Assembly: GCA_963082975.1 (NCBI GenBank)
Contig: OY720344.1
Span: 79,534,053 to 79,598,052 of the forward strand
DNA from: Labia minor
Taxonomy: Eukaryota > Arthropoda > Insecta > Dermaptera > Spongiphoridae
DNA: 64,000 bases
Direction of reading: 5' to 3'
Each line of letters begins with the position of its first letter. The stretch's first letter is position 1. Positions 43,915 to 55,525 of this stretch are shown here, in pieces. The notes beneath the pieces are model-generated. The model was not told the DNA's origin. It did no database searches and worked only from the letters and a program-made list of their open reading frames with translations. The translations under genes and the position numbers were made by a program.

Positions 43915-44172
43915 AAGATATTTAAATCTACCTCACGGCAGTTCCAAGCGGGGCATCCTTACTATATTTAGGCTTGAGGTGAGGGTTATAGACCCTCAAT
44001 ACCTTGCTGAATAGCAGCACAATATTAAGGTGTCTGTCGTGCCCCACACCACAAATAGATGGTGCACCGCCAACATGCACCAACTCAGGAAATAAGGAAG
44101 GGGAGTTCTGTGGTATGGGGCACCACATGTCCATGAGGATTTCCCCCCTCGAAAACAAGATATTTAAATCTA
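43915..44172 (-). mobile_element. 226-bp insert with 16-bp target duplications
   Basis: A 226-bp GC-rich segment (43931-44156) is bounded by identical 16-bp direct repeats AAGATATTTAAATCTA at 43915-43930 and 44157-44172. Such long duplications are usual for target-primed retroposition (SINEs, retrocopies). The insert has no poly(A) tail. On the minus strand it is open throughout, as part of a 92-aa ORF (43928-44206) with ILMDMWCPIPQNSPSLF, GVGHDRHLNIVLLF and HLKPKYSKDAPLGTAV. I do not recognise this protein. Part of a coding exon, a structural RNA retrocopy or an unknown SINE are all possible. Confidence 0.65.
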
Positions 44173-44174
44173 GA

Positions 44175-46085
44175 ATATTCTTCGAATTGTGAAAATGTCC
44201 AAACATATATCATATTAATTATCTTTATCTGAAGTTATATAAATATAAATAATTATTTTTAAAATTTATTTTGTTTTTAATCATAGTTCATGTTTGTAAC
44301 TGTGTTTTTGTATTTAACCATCTAAATTTATAAATTTTGTTGCTTTTTTCTCAAGATATTATTTATAAATATCGTTGATATATCATATTTATTCATTATT
44401 TATTTACTACTATTAAGAATTTGAGAATCTTAGTAACTAATCATAACGACGCCACGAAGTGTTGAGACAACGCGATTGACTCTCAAGTCCCAGACCTGGC
44501 AAGACAATTTCTCTCAAGCTGGGGTTTATAGGAACGAGGTCCGCCCAGCTTATGTGATCATAATTGGGTAGCTACTTGAAATAAAAAGTAGCGCTTCCGA
44601 TAAAGAAAATCAAGTTAAAGGTTGTTGAATTGACCATAAAACAACTTTTCCGCTTAGGTGTCAACCGACTTGAAAGCGCTGTGTTTTTACACGATGTACA
44701 AAAATCAGATGTTTTGTTTTTAGTTGTTTTTTCTACATCAAGTTTTGTTTTTAGTTACTAAAATTAAAAAATAAATAAAGTTACTTCAGAAGAAACCATT
44801 TTGAGAATTTGTTATTAAGTCCCTCAGAGAACTTAAAAGTGAATAAAATCTCTTTAATGTTAAAGATAATTTATTGGGTATGATCTCACAAAAATTCATT
44901 AGACCTATTTATGTGTAAATTGCAAAAATCAATTAAAATCAAAATCAATGATTGTAAACGCTACTTCTGCTCTTCCTATTTTTCTAGGCCTTGTAGATAG
45001 TTATCTTAAAATATGAAATTTTATTCAAATTATATCATACCTACATATATAAAACAAGGAATTTTAGTTTCGAACATCTTTTTGATTTAAGTTCATCTGT
45101 TCGTATTGTCACAGACAACATTATAGGAAAAAGATAAAATTCAGAATGAGTTGGAATGATTTGAGGAAAATTTTTGTAATAAACACACAATGAGTTCAGT
45201 AAGTTCACAGAGATAAATACTTAGATAAATTTATATACTATATAGTTCTATATATAGATCTATTCTTTATCATAAACAACTTCTACAAAATTATAATTAT
45301 GTAGAATACATATTTAATGAAAATTAAATACAGAATACATAATAATCTATTTATCCAATCTAGTTGAAAGGTGAAAAGGACGTGTTTAATAATTTAAAGA
45401 AACTTGAAGATATAATATTTAATAATTAATATAAAGTGAAATGCTAGCACAAGAGGAATAATTTAACGCTTATTCTAATTTTAACAACATTAATAAATAA
45501 TAGTATGTTTTCATCCCAATATCATAGAATTCATCTTCATAAATGGAACATGTATTTTTAAATAGAATTAATAATAATTCTATAAACAATTACAGACAAA
45601 TTAATTTCAATTATTAAGATTCCATTTCACTACCTATGAAAATTATATACATAGGCTTAATATGGGTTGGGTTATGAAAAAATGAGTTTTAAAATTAATA
45701 AATTTGTTGTTTAATTTAATTGGTAGCAAGTGGACTGTAATCCACCAAGGGGTGATGTGTCTCTGCTCCGCTTTATGCGGAAGTCTAATCAACATTCTTG
45801 TTTACATCTATAAGGAAAACTTTTTATCCCCTTCAAGTATCGTCTGGCTAATTTTCCAATAACTCACCCCTATCTTGTACTCATGTGTTCACTGGTCAAT
45901 TCTCGCTAATATAAAGAACCACATATCATGAAATTTATTATTATTTATAATTTTAATTCATCACAATAGTTTTCCTTCTTTAATTAAAAACTTTTCATTT
46001 ATTTTGTCCACATGTCGTCGTCCCAAAATGTGAGTGGACCTGAGGATGTCAATATTTCGTATAAATGTTTTTTATAGTATTTTAA
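44175..46085. other. Mostly AT-rich; two small complex segments
   Basis: 44440-44600 and 45720-45790 are richer in G+C and could be element scraps; the second contains CTCCGCTTTATGCGGA, a short palindrome (TCCGC/GCGGA). No ORF, tRNA fold or element ends that I trust. Confidence 0.4.
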
Positions 46086-46167
46086 TGCTACAGTATCGAA
46101 CAGATTAATTGAAACAAGACGAAAATTTGTATAAAATCACTTCAATAATAGAAATAAATTATTACGA

Positions 46168-46960
46168 TTAATATTTTATGTGGCCTCCCTTGGCCTCAAT
46201 TAAGATTTTGATCCTCTTTGGCATTGTATCCACAAGTTTTTTCTGATTATCAGCATCCTTTCATCTCTAAACCATATATTGATAATTGTAGTTTTTAATT
46301 TTTCCACTGTGGTACAATCCAATGTAGACAATTGAATCTTGCAAATTGCCCACAGATTCTTTATCGGGTTGATGTCTGGTGAACTCCTTGGCCAATCTAA
46401 TATGGTGATATGGTTTTCCGAAAAAGATTTGACCATTTTATTCGAAGTATGACAGGGAGCAAAATCCTGCTAAAAAACTCACTCGACATTTTTCAATTCT
46501 GGTGTCATTTTTGAACCAAAATTATTGGCCTTGCACGATAAAATGACTCTCATAAGAAACCAAGACTCTTTTTCAATCTTCAGCCAACCAATTTTCATAT
46601 TTTTTGGTCCATATAAGTCTTTTGGCTTTCATTGATATTGTTAAAAGATGTTTCTTGTCAGGTTTCCTTGCTGGTCTACCCGCTTCAAGAGAGGTCTTTG
46701 ACGAACAATCATGGAAGTTATGTGGTCACCAGTTTGAGCCAATTCTCGAGCAAGGTCTACTGCAGTTTTACGGCAATCATTTCGGCTAGAATTCAGTAAT
46801 CGCTGGTCATCTCGTTTATTTGTCGTTCTTTTTGCGCCACATTTCCTCTTCCGCTTCACTGAGATATCCCCTGACCCCTTATGGCGATTGAAGATCCAAT
46901 TGACTGTAGCCAAACTTACTCCAACCTCTGCTGCAATGTTTTTGTGGTATGCTTAGCCAT
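46168..46960 (-). pseudogene. Tc1-like transposase, inactivated
   Basis: Minus-strand relic of a Tc1/mariner-superfamily transposase covering nearly the whole protein. It has a start near 46960 (MAKHTTKNIAAEVG across a frameshift), a helix-turn-helix with VSLATVNWIFNRHKGSGD, and a KRKRKCGAKRTTNKRDDQRL arm. It continues through VLVSYESHF (family SDESHF; catalytic Asp lost), QDFAPCHTSNKMVKSF (second Asp kept), ILDWPRSSPDINPIKNLW (family PIENLW; third acidic residue now Lys) and a C-terminal MPKRIKILIEAKGGHIKY before a stop at 46168-46170. Several frameshifts separate the pieces. Two of three catalytic residues are gone, so it is dead. I could not define the inverted ends. Confidence 0.85.
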
Positions 46961-46964
46961 TGTC

Positions 46965-48100
46965 AAACTATAAAAATAAATATTTTTTGTCTGCGGTTCC
47001 CATTTAAATTAGCGGCCTTGTACGGTGCACATTATTGATGCAACGATGTGTGTATTTCTTTAAAAAATATTTATTTATATTTCATTTGTAATTCACTTGT
47101 GGAACTTTCATTGAAACAAATAATTGCCTTTGTTCAATTTTTTTATAATAATATAAAATATTTATATATATTAATTTTATAAACATGAACATAGTTTTGA
47201 TGAATCAATAAATAATGTTTTAAATATTTCAGTGCTTAATATATTATCATTTTAATTGTGCTATTGATTTAACTATAATTTAACTTATTCATAATTTTAA
47301 ACACTTAGGGTAAAAATAAATAAAGATTTTCTTTATACGTCTTTTGTTAATGAAAATATTAAAACTACTTATTTTAAAAATATTCTAATCTTATTAAAGC
47401 TACAATAAATTATTCAAAACGATATCTAAATATATATATATACAAATGCAAATGTATCTGTTTGTATGTGTTTGTATTTTATTTATAAGCGGATATTAGA
47501 AGACTACATCATTTATCATAAGCTTTTAGCACTCACACTATACTATTTTTTCATGTCAGAATAATTTTTTTAACTTCAGTTGCCAGGTAATTAATCAAAG
47601 TAAATGGAATGTATTAAGATGTTGGATGTATGTTTGAGACAGTCAATCATTTTGGTGCTTCTCGTGTACTGTTCTTACAACAGCAGCTCGTTTAATCATT
47701 TAGAAAATTGAATTTGAAATTTGAGACAAATTAAAGATAGAAATTTAATCTTCTCCAGGTAATTATTAGTCGTATCAAGAATTTAGATCAAATATAAAGA
47801 AAATATTGAATTATTCTTGAGTCGAACTTTCGAGTTTGCTGGAGTCACAAAGATAGATAGATTAGATCTGCTTTATCGACATTTTGGTTGTTACACCATC
47901 ATCATAATATTTTTTCTTTTCAATTGTTGGACAATTTAATTTCTACATATCAACTGTAAATCTTTCTTAACACAATCTGTCATGGAAAAAACTCATGACT
48001 CTCATGGACAAAATATATTTCGAAAATTTTGGTTTCTGCTTCGATTTCAAATCTTTATAAAACCAACCTATTAGCAAACAATGAATGTAAATTCATAAAT
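46965..48100. other. AT-rich stretch, no supported gene
   Basis: Nothing recognised apart from an (AT)n patch near 47430-47442. Confidence 0.5.
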
Positions 48101-48104
48101 TAAG

Positions 48105-48165
48105 CTTGACTCAGTGGTATAGTCTTGATTGGTTGATTCAGACTTAACCAAGTTCACAAAAATTA
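48105..48165 (+). repeat. Possible tRNA-derived SINE head
   Basis: TGACTCAGTGGTATAGTC resembles a pol III A box in tRNA context. About 35 bp further on, CCAAGTTCAC is a weak B-box-like word. No cloverleaf can be closed, so it is not a tRNA gene; a decayed SINE is possible. Confidence 0.3.
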
Positions 48166-48169
48166 AAAA

Positions 48170-48860
48170 CTTAAAATATTACCTAATTAAAAATATTTGA
48201 GAAGATTATATTCATAAAATGATTTTAGATTCCAATATTAAAAAATAATTTAAGTATAATATTACAATTAATAATAATAATTAATTTTAGTGTAATAATA
48301 TTGGTTTGACGATTGAATAAATTATATGAGAATTTTAGTATTTTTTTCAAACTTTTTATTTTATAATTATTATTAAGTTTAAAAAACATCGTAGATAATA
48401 ATATTTAATATTCTCAATATTTTTTTAAAAATATCATAATTTATTACACAAGCTGATTAGATTTTATGAAATATATAATATTTTGAAATTCCAAGAAACT
48501 TTTTACAAATATTTCTAATTTTAAGCTATTGAACATGAAATTCACTCGACAGAGTACCTATTTTCTCTGTTTTTCATATTTACTTAAAAAGTTTGAGATC
48601 AGTTTAATACCAAAGTACATTAACTAAGTAAATATTTTATAAGTCTCTTTTAAAGTCATTTTTTTTATATATAATCTCCTTTGAAGAAGAAAGTTACTAT
48701 GCAAGGTGGTAACATTTAAGTTTAAGATGTTTTTCACCTGCATGTAAACAAACTTATGTCAGAGAAATTTTAGAGAGATTCAAGCAAAAAAAAATTCCTT
48801 TTGAATAACTATTATTTGAATGCATACGAATATTCTATATGATAATTGGTATTGAGAAGT
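48170..48860. other. AT-rich DNA, no gene
   Basis: Nothing recognised. Confidence 0.5.
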
Positions 48861-48865
48861 ACATA

Positions 48866-49104
48866 TGAAGACCTTAGAGCGAAACAGTGGTAAGCCACAA
48901 AATCAAAATGTTGAGATATTGCAGTTTAAAGTGTAGAAAAAAGATAGAAAACATTGGGTTTACTGCATATATTTCAAATTTGCTCAATATGTAATATCAG
49001 TAAAGGGAAAAAGTCAGCAACTATTATTTCTTAGATATATATAATTAAGAATAAAACAATTTTCTACAAAAGTGGCTTACCATTGTTTCGCTCTAAGGTC
49101 TTCA
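48866..49104. mobile_element. Tc1/mariner-type MITE, 239 bp
   Basis: The left end TGAAGACCTTAGAGCGAAAC followed by AGTGGTAAGCCAC is mirrored by the right end, which reads TGAAGACCTTAGAGCGAAAC then AATGGTAAGCCAC. These are 33-bp inverted repeats with one mismatch. TA flanks both ends (48864-48865, 49105-49106), the Tc1/mariner target duplication. Non-coding interior. Confidence 0.85.
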
Positions 49105-49109
49105 TATAT

Positions 49110-50375
49110 ATACTACTAATATACTAATTAAACCAATTATCTTTAATAGAATATTTTATCATAAATAAATTTTCTTTTGAAATTTGTTGTTTTGATAAAA
49201 TGTTATAAAATATAAAACTTTTAATAAATTCTTTTTTTATTTTATTCCTCTCTTGAATATAAATTTTTGAGTTGCCTAAAGTCTAAATAAATGATATAAG
49301 AGTTGTGCCTTTTTACATTTTTGTTCTTTAATGATGTTTACGAATAAAAAGATTTTCGCAAATATAAATATTTATTTGATGTATTTCTATACATTTCTAA
49401 GTGGTGTAAACATCTTTTTTCCAATTATTATTATTTTAGCGATTGTAAAATAAACCTATATACTATATATAGTACAATAATTGTTCTATTAACTTGTTAA
49501 TTTAAATTAAATATAAGAGAAAAGTTAATGAAATATTTTTGGTTTGGTAGTTTGAAAAACTTTATTTATTTATGAACTGATATTTCGGAGATCATGTTCA
49601 TACGATACAACTGAATGAATATAAAAATATTAATATTAATTAATCAATTGGTAAAAGAAAATTATTAAAATATAATATACATTTTTATTTTTTTATCATT
49701 ATTTATTTGTCGGTTTAATGTATATATCTTAAATGGTATTACATATTTATATATGAATTCAATTAATTCAAATATCACACAAAAATTTTCTCAAATATTA
49801 CATAATATTTACTAAATAACTTTTATTTTAGCTTACATTGTTTCAAACACAATTTACATCGGCATCTACAGTTTTATTCCTCCAATTATATCTAAAAATA
49901 AAAACTCATTATATGCATGTTACAAATAAAATAATTTTATATGTTATCTAGTAATTGCTCTATAATTTGCTCAATTTTTTAATTTTATATATATTAATAT
50001 ATGTATAGTAAATATCAAAAATTAATATTATTATTTGATAAATTGTATTCCGCAATTATTTAACGTAATTTAAAAAAATCATTTTTTTCTGTCTTTCCAT
50101 TTGTTAAATTTCAAGATAGAGAAAATAAATTAAATCTTGGGACTAATTTGTACATTCATTGCTCTCTTTTTCTTTTAAATCAATTTTGTTCCCTTTTCAT
50201 TCTCTTCTTCTATTTTTCACTTTCGAAATTAAGGAATTGATTAAAGTGGTTATTTTCTCTGATGGGATCTTTTCTGACCTCCTAAAAATAAATTTTATTT
50301 CAAAGATAACACTAGAAGGCTATCAATGAGAACATTTATTTTTGCTTCCACTCCGGAAGAGAGAAAATCCTTTTA
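49110..50375. other. AT-rich stretch without recognised features
   Basis: No ORF or element boundary that I can support. Confidence 0.55.
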
Positions 50376-50379
50376 AAGA

Positions 50380-50920
50380 ATGGCCGGTTTGCATGAAAAT
50401 GAAAATCACTCAACCGGTTTCGATACTATTTCTTTAAAAGTGAACATCACCTTCAATCCACCTTTCTATTACTTCAAACGAAATGATGAAATGGCATTTC
50501 CTTTATACATATTTAAGATTGTTTCCTTTATAAAACGCATAGGTATACCATTCTATCAATTTAACCAAAATGAGATAAATTTCATAACGATTTAAAAAAA
50601 ATTTAACGCACCTTAGTAGTAAAATGATGATCAATGAATTTGACAATGAGTGTTCTAATCTAACCAATTTTTATATAGCTATGATATTTAATGTCAGAGA
50701 ATCAAATCAAATAAATGAGTATATTCTCTAAAATGGACCTAACTCCTGAAGCCATTTTCAGAAAGTATTATATTTTTGTTTTAATTAAAAGAAAAAGCTG
50801 CTCAAAATTTAAGAAGAAACTTAACCTGAACATGTCTCATCTCTAACTTGATACATCTCGTTTAAACGTTTCAAAAATGGTGGTTTTATTTTTTAATGAT
50901 TAGAAGCATGTTTTTGTTAC
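50380..50920. other. Unassigned, slightly more complex DNA
   Basis: A 71-aa plus ORF (50380-50595) is not recognisable. 50740-50900 may be the decayed N-terminal half of the mariner relic that follows, but the match is too weak to claim. Confidence 0.3.
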
Positions 50921-50924
50921 TCCT

Positions 50925-51074
50925 GAAGTTTTGAATGACTCACAAGTGAACGAAAATCATCCGTACAAACAACGTAAAGTGTTTCTACCGCACGACAATG
51001 CTCAATCACAAAATAAGTAAAAATACATTGGGATGAAAAATTTTAACTCATGCTCCCTATTCGCCAGATATTGC
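50925..51074 (+). pseudogene. Mariner transposase relic, cut by a Helitron-like end
   Basis: Plus strand. VTPEVLNDSQVNE, then KQRKVFLPHDNAQSQ (family HDNARPHTA), and after a frameshift THAPYSPDIA (family HPPYSPDLAPSD). The sequence diverges exactly at 51075, where Helitron-like sequence begins. Stops and frameshifts make it a fossil. Confidence 0.7.
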
Positions 51075-51075
51075 T

Positions 51076-51240
51076 TTATCTATGTATATAAAAGGCAATG
51101 TGTGTGTGTGTGTGAGTCTGTCAAAAACTCAAAAACTACCGGTCCGATTGAGATGAAACTTTCAGGGATTGTTTGGGCATCCCAGGGAAGGTTTTAGTGT
51201 AGTTAAATCCAAAATTAATTTATCCAAAATTAATTTAATT
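51076..51240 (+). mobile_element. Helitron-like 5' terminal region
   Basis: Begins TCTATGTATATAAAAGGCAA, continues into a (GT)n run, then CTCAAAAACTACCGGTCCGA and GATGAAACTTTCAGGGATTG. The TC start after an A, the TATAAAAGGCAATG word and the ACT...CCGAT...ATGAAACT block match the 5' ends of many animal Helitrons. I found no CTRR 3' end with hairpin, and no Rep/helicase coding sequence, so its right limit is unknown. Confidence 0.6.
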
Positions 51241-51945
51241 AGTAATATTTTGGTAAAAGTCTATTTATGGTTACCATGGTTACATTGAAAAATTTACAAT
51301 AAATAATTAAAACTAATTGGAAATCTTTTCAACTTATTATTTTGATAAATTTTATTAATATTTTTAATTTTTTATAAACTGTCAAAAATATCATACCCAT
51401 AATAACAGTTGAAATAAAAATAAAAATATAAATCACAAAGTAAGTAAAATATTGAATCGTTTTATTTATATTGTTTCAATATTTGTTTGAATATTTATTA
51501 AATTTATATATAGATTAATTTACATATTTAAATGTATATTTAATAAATTTATTTATTGATTCTTAATAATAATAATTCAAAATACTATCTTCAATTTTTT
51601 TTTTATTTAAAAGCATATTGAAATTGCCATTAAATATGCAGGTAATTGGAACTCCAACATGTAATATTAGCAAATATTCTGGGTTGGGAAAAATACTAAG
51701 ATCATGTCATGTCCTATTAAATATTTTGAATTTTATTTTGAATCATACAATGGTAATGAAATATTGTAGGTAGACTTGTGAGACAAACAATAAGAATCTC
51801 TAGAATAAGAGAATATACTTATTCCGAAAACTGTTAATTAAAATGTAATAACTATTAACAATTAATAAAATAGAAATAATTTTCTAACAAATAAAAATGT
51901 AATAATTATAAACAAAAAAAATAAAAAATAAAAATAAATTATTAA
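51241..51945. other. AT-rich DNA, possibly the interior of the Helitron-like element
   Basis: No ORF or second end recognised. Confidence 0.4.
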
Positions 51946-51948
51946 CAA

Positions 51949-52434
51949 AATAAGTTGACCTGTGGCCAGGTCCGAACCGACCGACGGTTTGAAGTAAATT
52001 AATTTCCAGCTACAGAAACAATTTCAAATAATTTTCATATATCTATTAATGTAATAAAAAACAGATATGGATATAACATAAACATTTTTAATTTTATTTT
52101 ATTTATAATATATATACACAAGACCAGGCTGTGACGTCATGAATGGCTGGATGACGTCATATAATTTTAAATCAAGAAAAAACCAATAAATATGATTTTT
52201 CTCGAGGATAAAACCAATACAAAGTGCATGATTCGTGGTGATATATAAAAAAATCTCCTCATGTGAAATTTGATGTGAAAATAACCCTTCCCTTCCTATC
52301 GTCGATCGCTAATACTACCACTTCCGGTTTCCGGATTTGCACCAAAAGTTGATCAATTCATCATATTGATGTATTAAGTAAATATACCAAATTTCATCAA
52401 AATCCGTTGAGCCGTTCAGGCTGTACACATGTAT
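51949..52434 (-). repeat. Family A dispersed repeat
   Basis: Reverse-strand copy running from the tail (AATAAGTTGACCTGTGGCCA, GTCCGAACCGACCGACGGTT) through two intact TGACGTCA octamers (52132 and 52152, 20 bp apart) and CACTTCCGGTTTCCGGATTT to CGTTCAGGCTGTACACATG. The (GTCC)n tract and head are missing. Confidence 0.82.
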
Positions 52435-52439
52435 AATGT

Positions 52440-53735
52440 TAAATAATAAAAATTAATTTAATTTAAATAAAAATATTGTTGATTAAATTTGACATTCCCA
52501 GCGGTTCTTTTTTCAACTATTCAACTATTTATAACGCTTTTGAAACATGAGTTGGTCATTAAAGAAAGTGCGCAATATATAATAAAAATTTAGCTTTCAT
52601 TTGGCTCACTTTGATTAGTGACTATTTCTGTTAATAAAAAATAAGAACATTAATTTGCTAATTGGAAATTATTTACAGATCTCCCCTTGAGGGCACGCAT
52701 GTCAAATCCATCCATAAATAAATTAAATTTTAATTTTGATCTTTATTATTATTTATAATTATTATAATTAATTAAGTATATACTTATCATATGTAAAATT
52801 GATTGATTAATTTATTATTTATTATTGGTAATCGAAAATAGATAAAAAAAAATTACCATGGTATAATAATTTATTTCTTTGGCACCTACAAAATTCAATT
52901 CATTTAACAATTTACTTTTTATGTTTTTTTTTTCTATTTTTTTAATTTTTCTCTTCAACTCTTTTTTTTCTCTTTATTATCCAGCATTGATTAAACATTC
53001 TCTCGATTAAAAATTCATCAGAATTGTTTACATAGAACATTCTTGTTTTTCATTGAAAAGGGCACTCACCTCAAAAAAGGATCTATTTCCATCCAAATCC
53101 CTTCGAGGGTTTATTATAATCATACGAAGATACACCCGATTCCAACTTACGCACCAAGCCATGCAAATAAATTATCTTGATATTTACCTTGAGTTCAATT
53201 ATAAAAAAAAAAAAATTGAAATCCAAGGTGACATAGGTAAAAGGTGCTATAGTGGGTGTACGTAAAGAAATACGGGCGAGAGGGCTGCGTTTTTTTTTCT
53301 TTCGCTCGGGATTTAGTGTGGGTGGTGCATAGAATTTGAATGAATAGGCAGCAAAAGGGCGTTACAATAATTCGAATGGCGTTCACGCTTTCTCGCCGAG
53401 TTAACAAAGCCATGAACGATGAAAGAAGATGATAATTTCTTATATATAATAAAGGGAATGAAAATAAAAATGTGACAGAATATAATCGAATATATAAAAG
53501 CAATGTTTACAATATCTTAAGGAAGATTAATAAGAATTTTATAAATAATATAGGAAATGATTATATATTTCTAATACTTATTAAAAACAAAACAAACAAG
53601 ATTTTTCTTTTATAATAAACTTTAAGAAATATTATAAACTTTATTAAATAATTAAAGATATTATATATAAATATTTTACTGAAAATTTAAAAATATAAAC
53701 AACAATTTAACAATTATAAAATAAATTTAAACTAA
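52440..53735. other. AT-rich DNA with a GC-richer segment at 53040-53430
   Basis: Around 53060-53075 the minus strand reads GAGGTGAGTGCC, a strong splice-donor match, and 53260-53420 is clearly less A/T-rich. The 70-aa and 102-aa ORFs here are unrecognised. This may be host exon or regulatory sequence, but the evidence is thin. Confidence 0.3.
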
Positions 53736-53737
53736 CA

Positions 53738-53818
53738 ATAAGATGGTATGTAGCTTATTAGTTATAGTTCTGATCTGTTGATTAGGTTGAGGGATCGATC
53801 CTCACCAATTGACCAAGT
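53738..53818 (+). repeat. Possible tRNA-derived SINE
   Basis: TAGCTTATTAGTTATAGTTC is an A-box-like region, CTGATCTGTTGATTAG an anticodon-arm-like hairpin, and GAGGGATCGATCCTC a T-arm-like hairpin containing a B-box-like GGATCGATCC. The arms and their spacing recall a tRNA, but the acceptor stem does not close, so a SINE head is more likely than a functional tRNA. Confidence 0.4.
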
Positions 53819-53819
53819 T

Positions 53820-54110
53820 TTAAGTTTAAATAATTAAATTCTAATAAATACTTGACTAACTAAAATAGGGATTGATTACAAAAACCAATAAATGAAATGT
53901 CAATTTACAATTCAATCACAATTCAATAGAATAGTACAGAGGTACAAATTGGTTACTTCAAGGATTCAAAGCTCACTAAAATTTTAATTTAAATAACGTA
54001 TAACTAGATATTTAAAAATATAAATATAAAAAAAATTATAAAATAACGTTTTTTTCATGGACTAAAAAGAATAAAATAATTTCATTACAATTAATTAATT
54101 ATAATTCAAT
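53820..54110. other. AT-rich DNA, no gene
   Basis: Nothing recognised. Confidence 0.5.
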
Positions 54111-54114
54111 TATA

Positions 54115-54262
54115 TTTCTTCCATACCTTCTAGGGATCCATTGAAAGATCTATAAAAATTTTCAAAAGTCTATCTCAATTTAAAGTTGATGAAAAATCAA
54201 TTTCAATTTGTTATAAGAGCGTACAGACAGACAGACAGACAGACATGAAGCGAAATTGATAA
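54115..54262 (+). repeat. CAGA microsatellite within a family A/B-like scrap
   Basis: A (CAGA)n run at about 54230-54246 is preceded by sequence resembling the AAATTT...CAATTTGTTATAAGAGCGTA style of the families above. Too diverged to place in either. Confidence 0.4.
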
Positions 54263-54264
54263 AA

Positions 54265-55118
54265 ACGTTATAAAATATACTTACTTAACTTAAAGACGAG
54301 AGATCAAACTTCATTTAGTTCATAAATTTATTTATGAGATAGGATTATTTAATGTGATTATTATCAAATGAATGTAAAACTTGGATAAAAAAAAATAAAA
54401 AAAAAAAATTACACTTTTTAAAGTTTTCTATTATAAATTTTATATTTTAAAGATTTTAATTTTTATTGATGATATTAGAAAAGTTTATGGTGAGTTGAAT
54501 TCGAAGCCTCCGGAATTCTCCCATTTTAGAGCTTATCAGTTCAAACGCAGCATGTTAAGGGTGAAAAGGGTGAGTGAGTTGATAAGGTAACGTGAGCCTA
54601 AAAGCTGCACAGCTATTTGTAATACGAAATTTGATGCCCATAGCCTTCACATTAGCAATACATCATGATGCTCAACTGCAATTACATCTCAAAGTAAAAA
54701 GAAAATATTTAGCAAACTTAATAAGTTTTATAAAAAAATAAATCGATACAATGAAAAAATTAATTAAATTAAAATATAAAATACAATTTAACAATGCTAT
54801 TATAATATATTATGATTTAGGTCATATAGTAAAAATCAGATATATTACAGTTCGAAACATTGATTGCATTTTTGCATCTTTGCATTTTTATAATTGTTTC
54901 AAAACAATATGTAAAAGTAAATCCACTCGATCATTTAAAAACTCGAGAGAGTTTATAAGTGGGAAAAATGAAATTAAGTTTAATACCTTTGGCCACAACC
55001 ATAAGAGAATCATTCCAAATCGCTGATTACAGGATTTCTAAAAAATAAAACTGATCCAATTCAACGAATAATTTATTATAGCACAATTAATAAATAAATA
55101 TTAAAGGTATAAAGACTC
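54265..55118. other. AT-rich DNA with unassigned complex segment
   Basis: 54480-54690 is more complex and may derive from an old element. A 91-aa plus ORF (54751-55026) is Ile/Lys/Asn-rich and unrecognised. Confidence 0.35.
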
Positions 55119-55120
55119 TT

Positions 55121-55190
55121 CAGTGGTTCAGTGGTTAGCACGGCATTCAACCACACAAAAGACTCGAGTGCGGGCATAAGGAAATTCAAT
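55121..55190 (+). repeat. Possible tRNA-derived SINE
   Basis: GGTTCAGTGGTTAGCACGGC is an A-box-like tRNA 5' half, and about 30 bp later GACTCGAGTGCG is a B-box-like word. No complete cloverleaf. Confidence 0.4.
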
Positions 55191-55199
55191 AATTAAAAA

Positions 55200-55375
55200 T
55201 GTATCTTTAAAGCTCTACGGGTCTAATGGTCTATTCGCAAATAATAATAATAATAATAATAATTCAAGGTATAATTAATCACTAATCTAAATTAATCCGA
55301 ATGTTTTTTTTAAATAAATAAAAAATTGATTAAGATTCTAAATGTGAACATCCCTATTTTAAAATTATAATATTC
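55200..55375. repeat. (AAT)n microsatellite and AT-rich DNA
   Basis: AATAATAATAAT repeats at about 55241-55264; the rest is featureless. Confidence 0.6.
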
Positions 55376-55379
55376 TATT

Positions 55380-55525
55380 CTTCTATCGTACTAATGAATT
55401 GGAAGCAGCAACCACATTCCTCCAACCATCCTTTTGCATTTCCTATCATCTCACAATTTATTCATATCTACCTTTATATTGTCTACACATTGCTATTTCT
55501 TCTGTCTTTTTCACCTTCCTAACCA
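55380..55525 (-). repeat. Degraded LINE-tail family member
   Basis: GAAGCAGCAACCACATTCCT, CCAACCATCC and CCTATCATCTCAC blocks follow the order of the 8.65-kb relic. No frame survives. Confidence 0.4.

Noticed and set aside
43922..43937. TGAGGTAG on the minus strand, the let-7 seed
   Set aside because: Only eight bases match; the following bases do not continue as let-7 and no matching precursor arm is present.
48105..55190. tRNA genes at 48105, 53738 and 55121
   Set aside because: Pol III box-like words are present but none closes a full cloverleaf with a paired acceptor stem, so only SINE candidates are reported.
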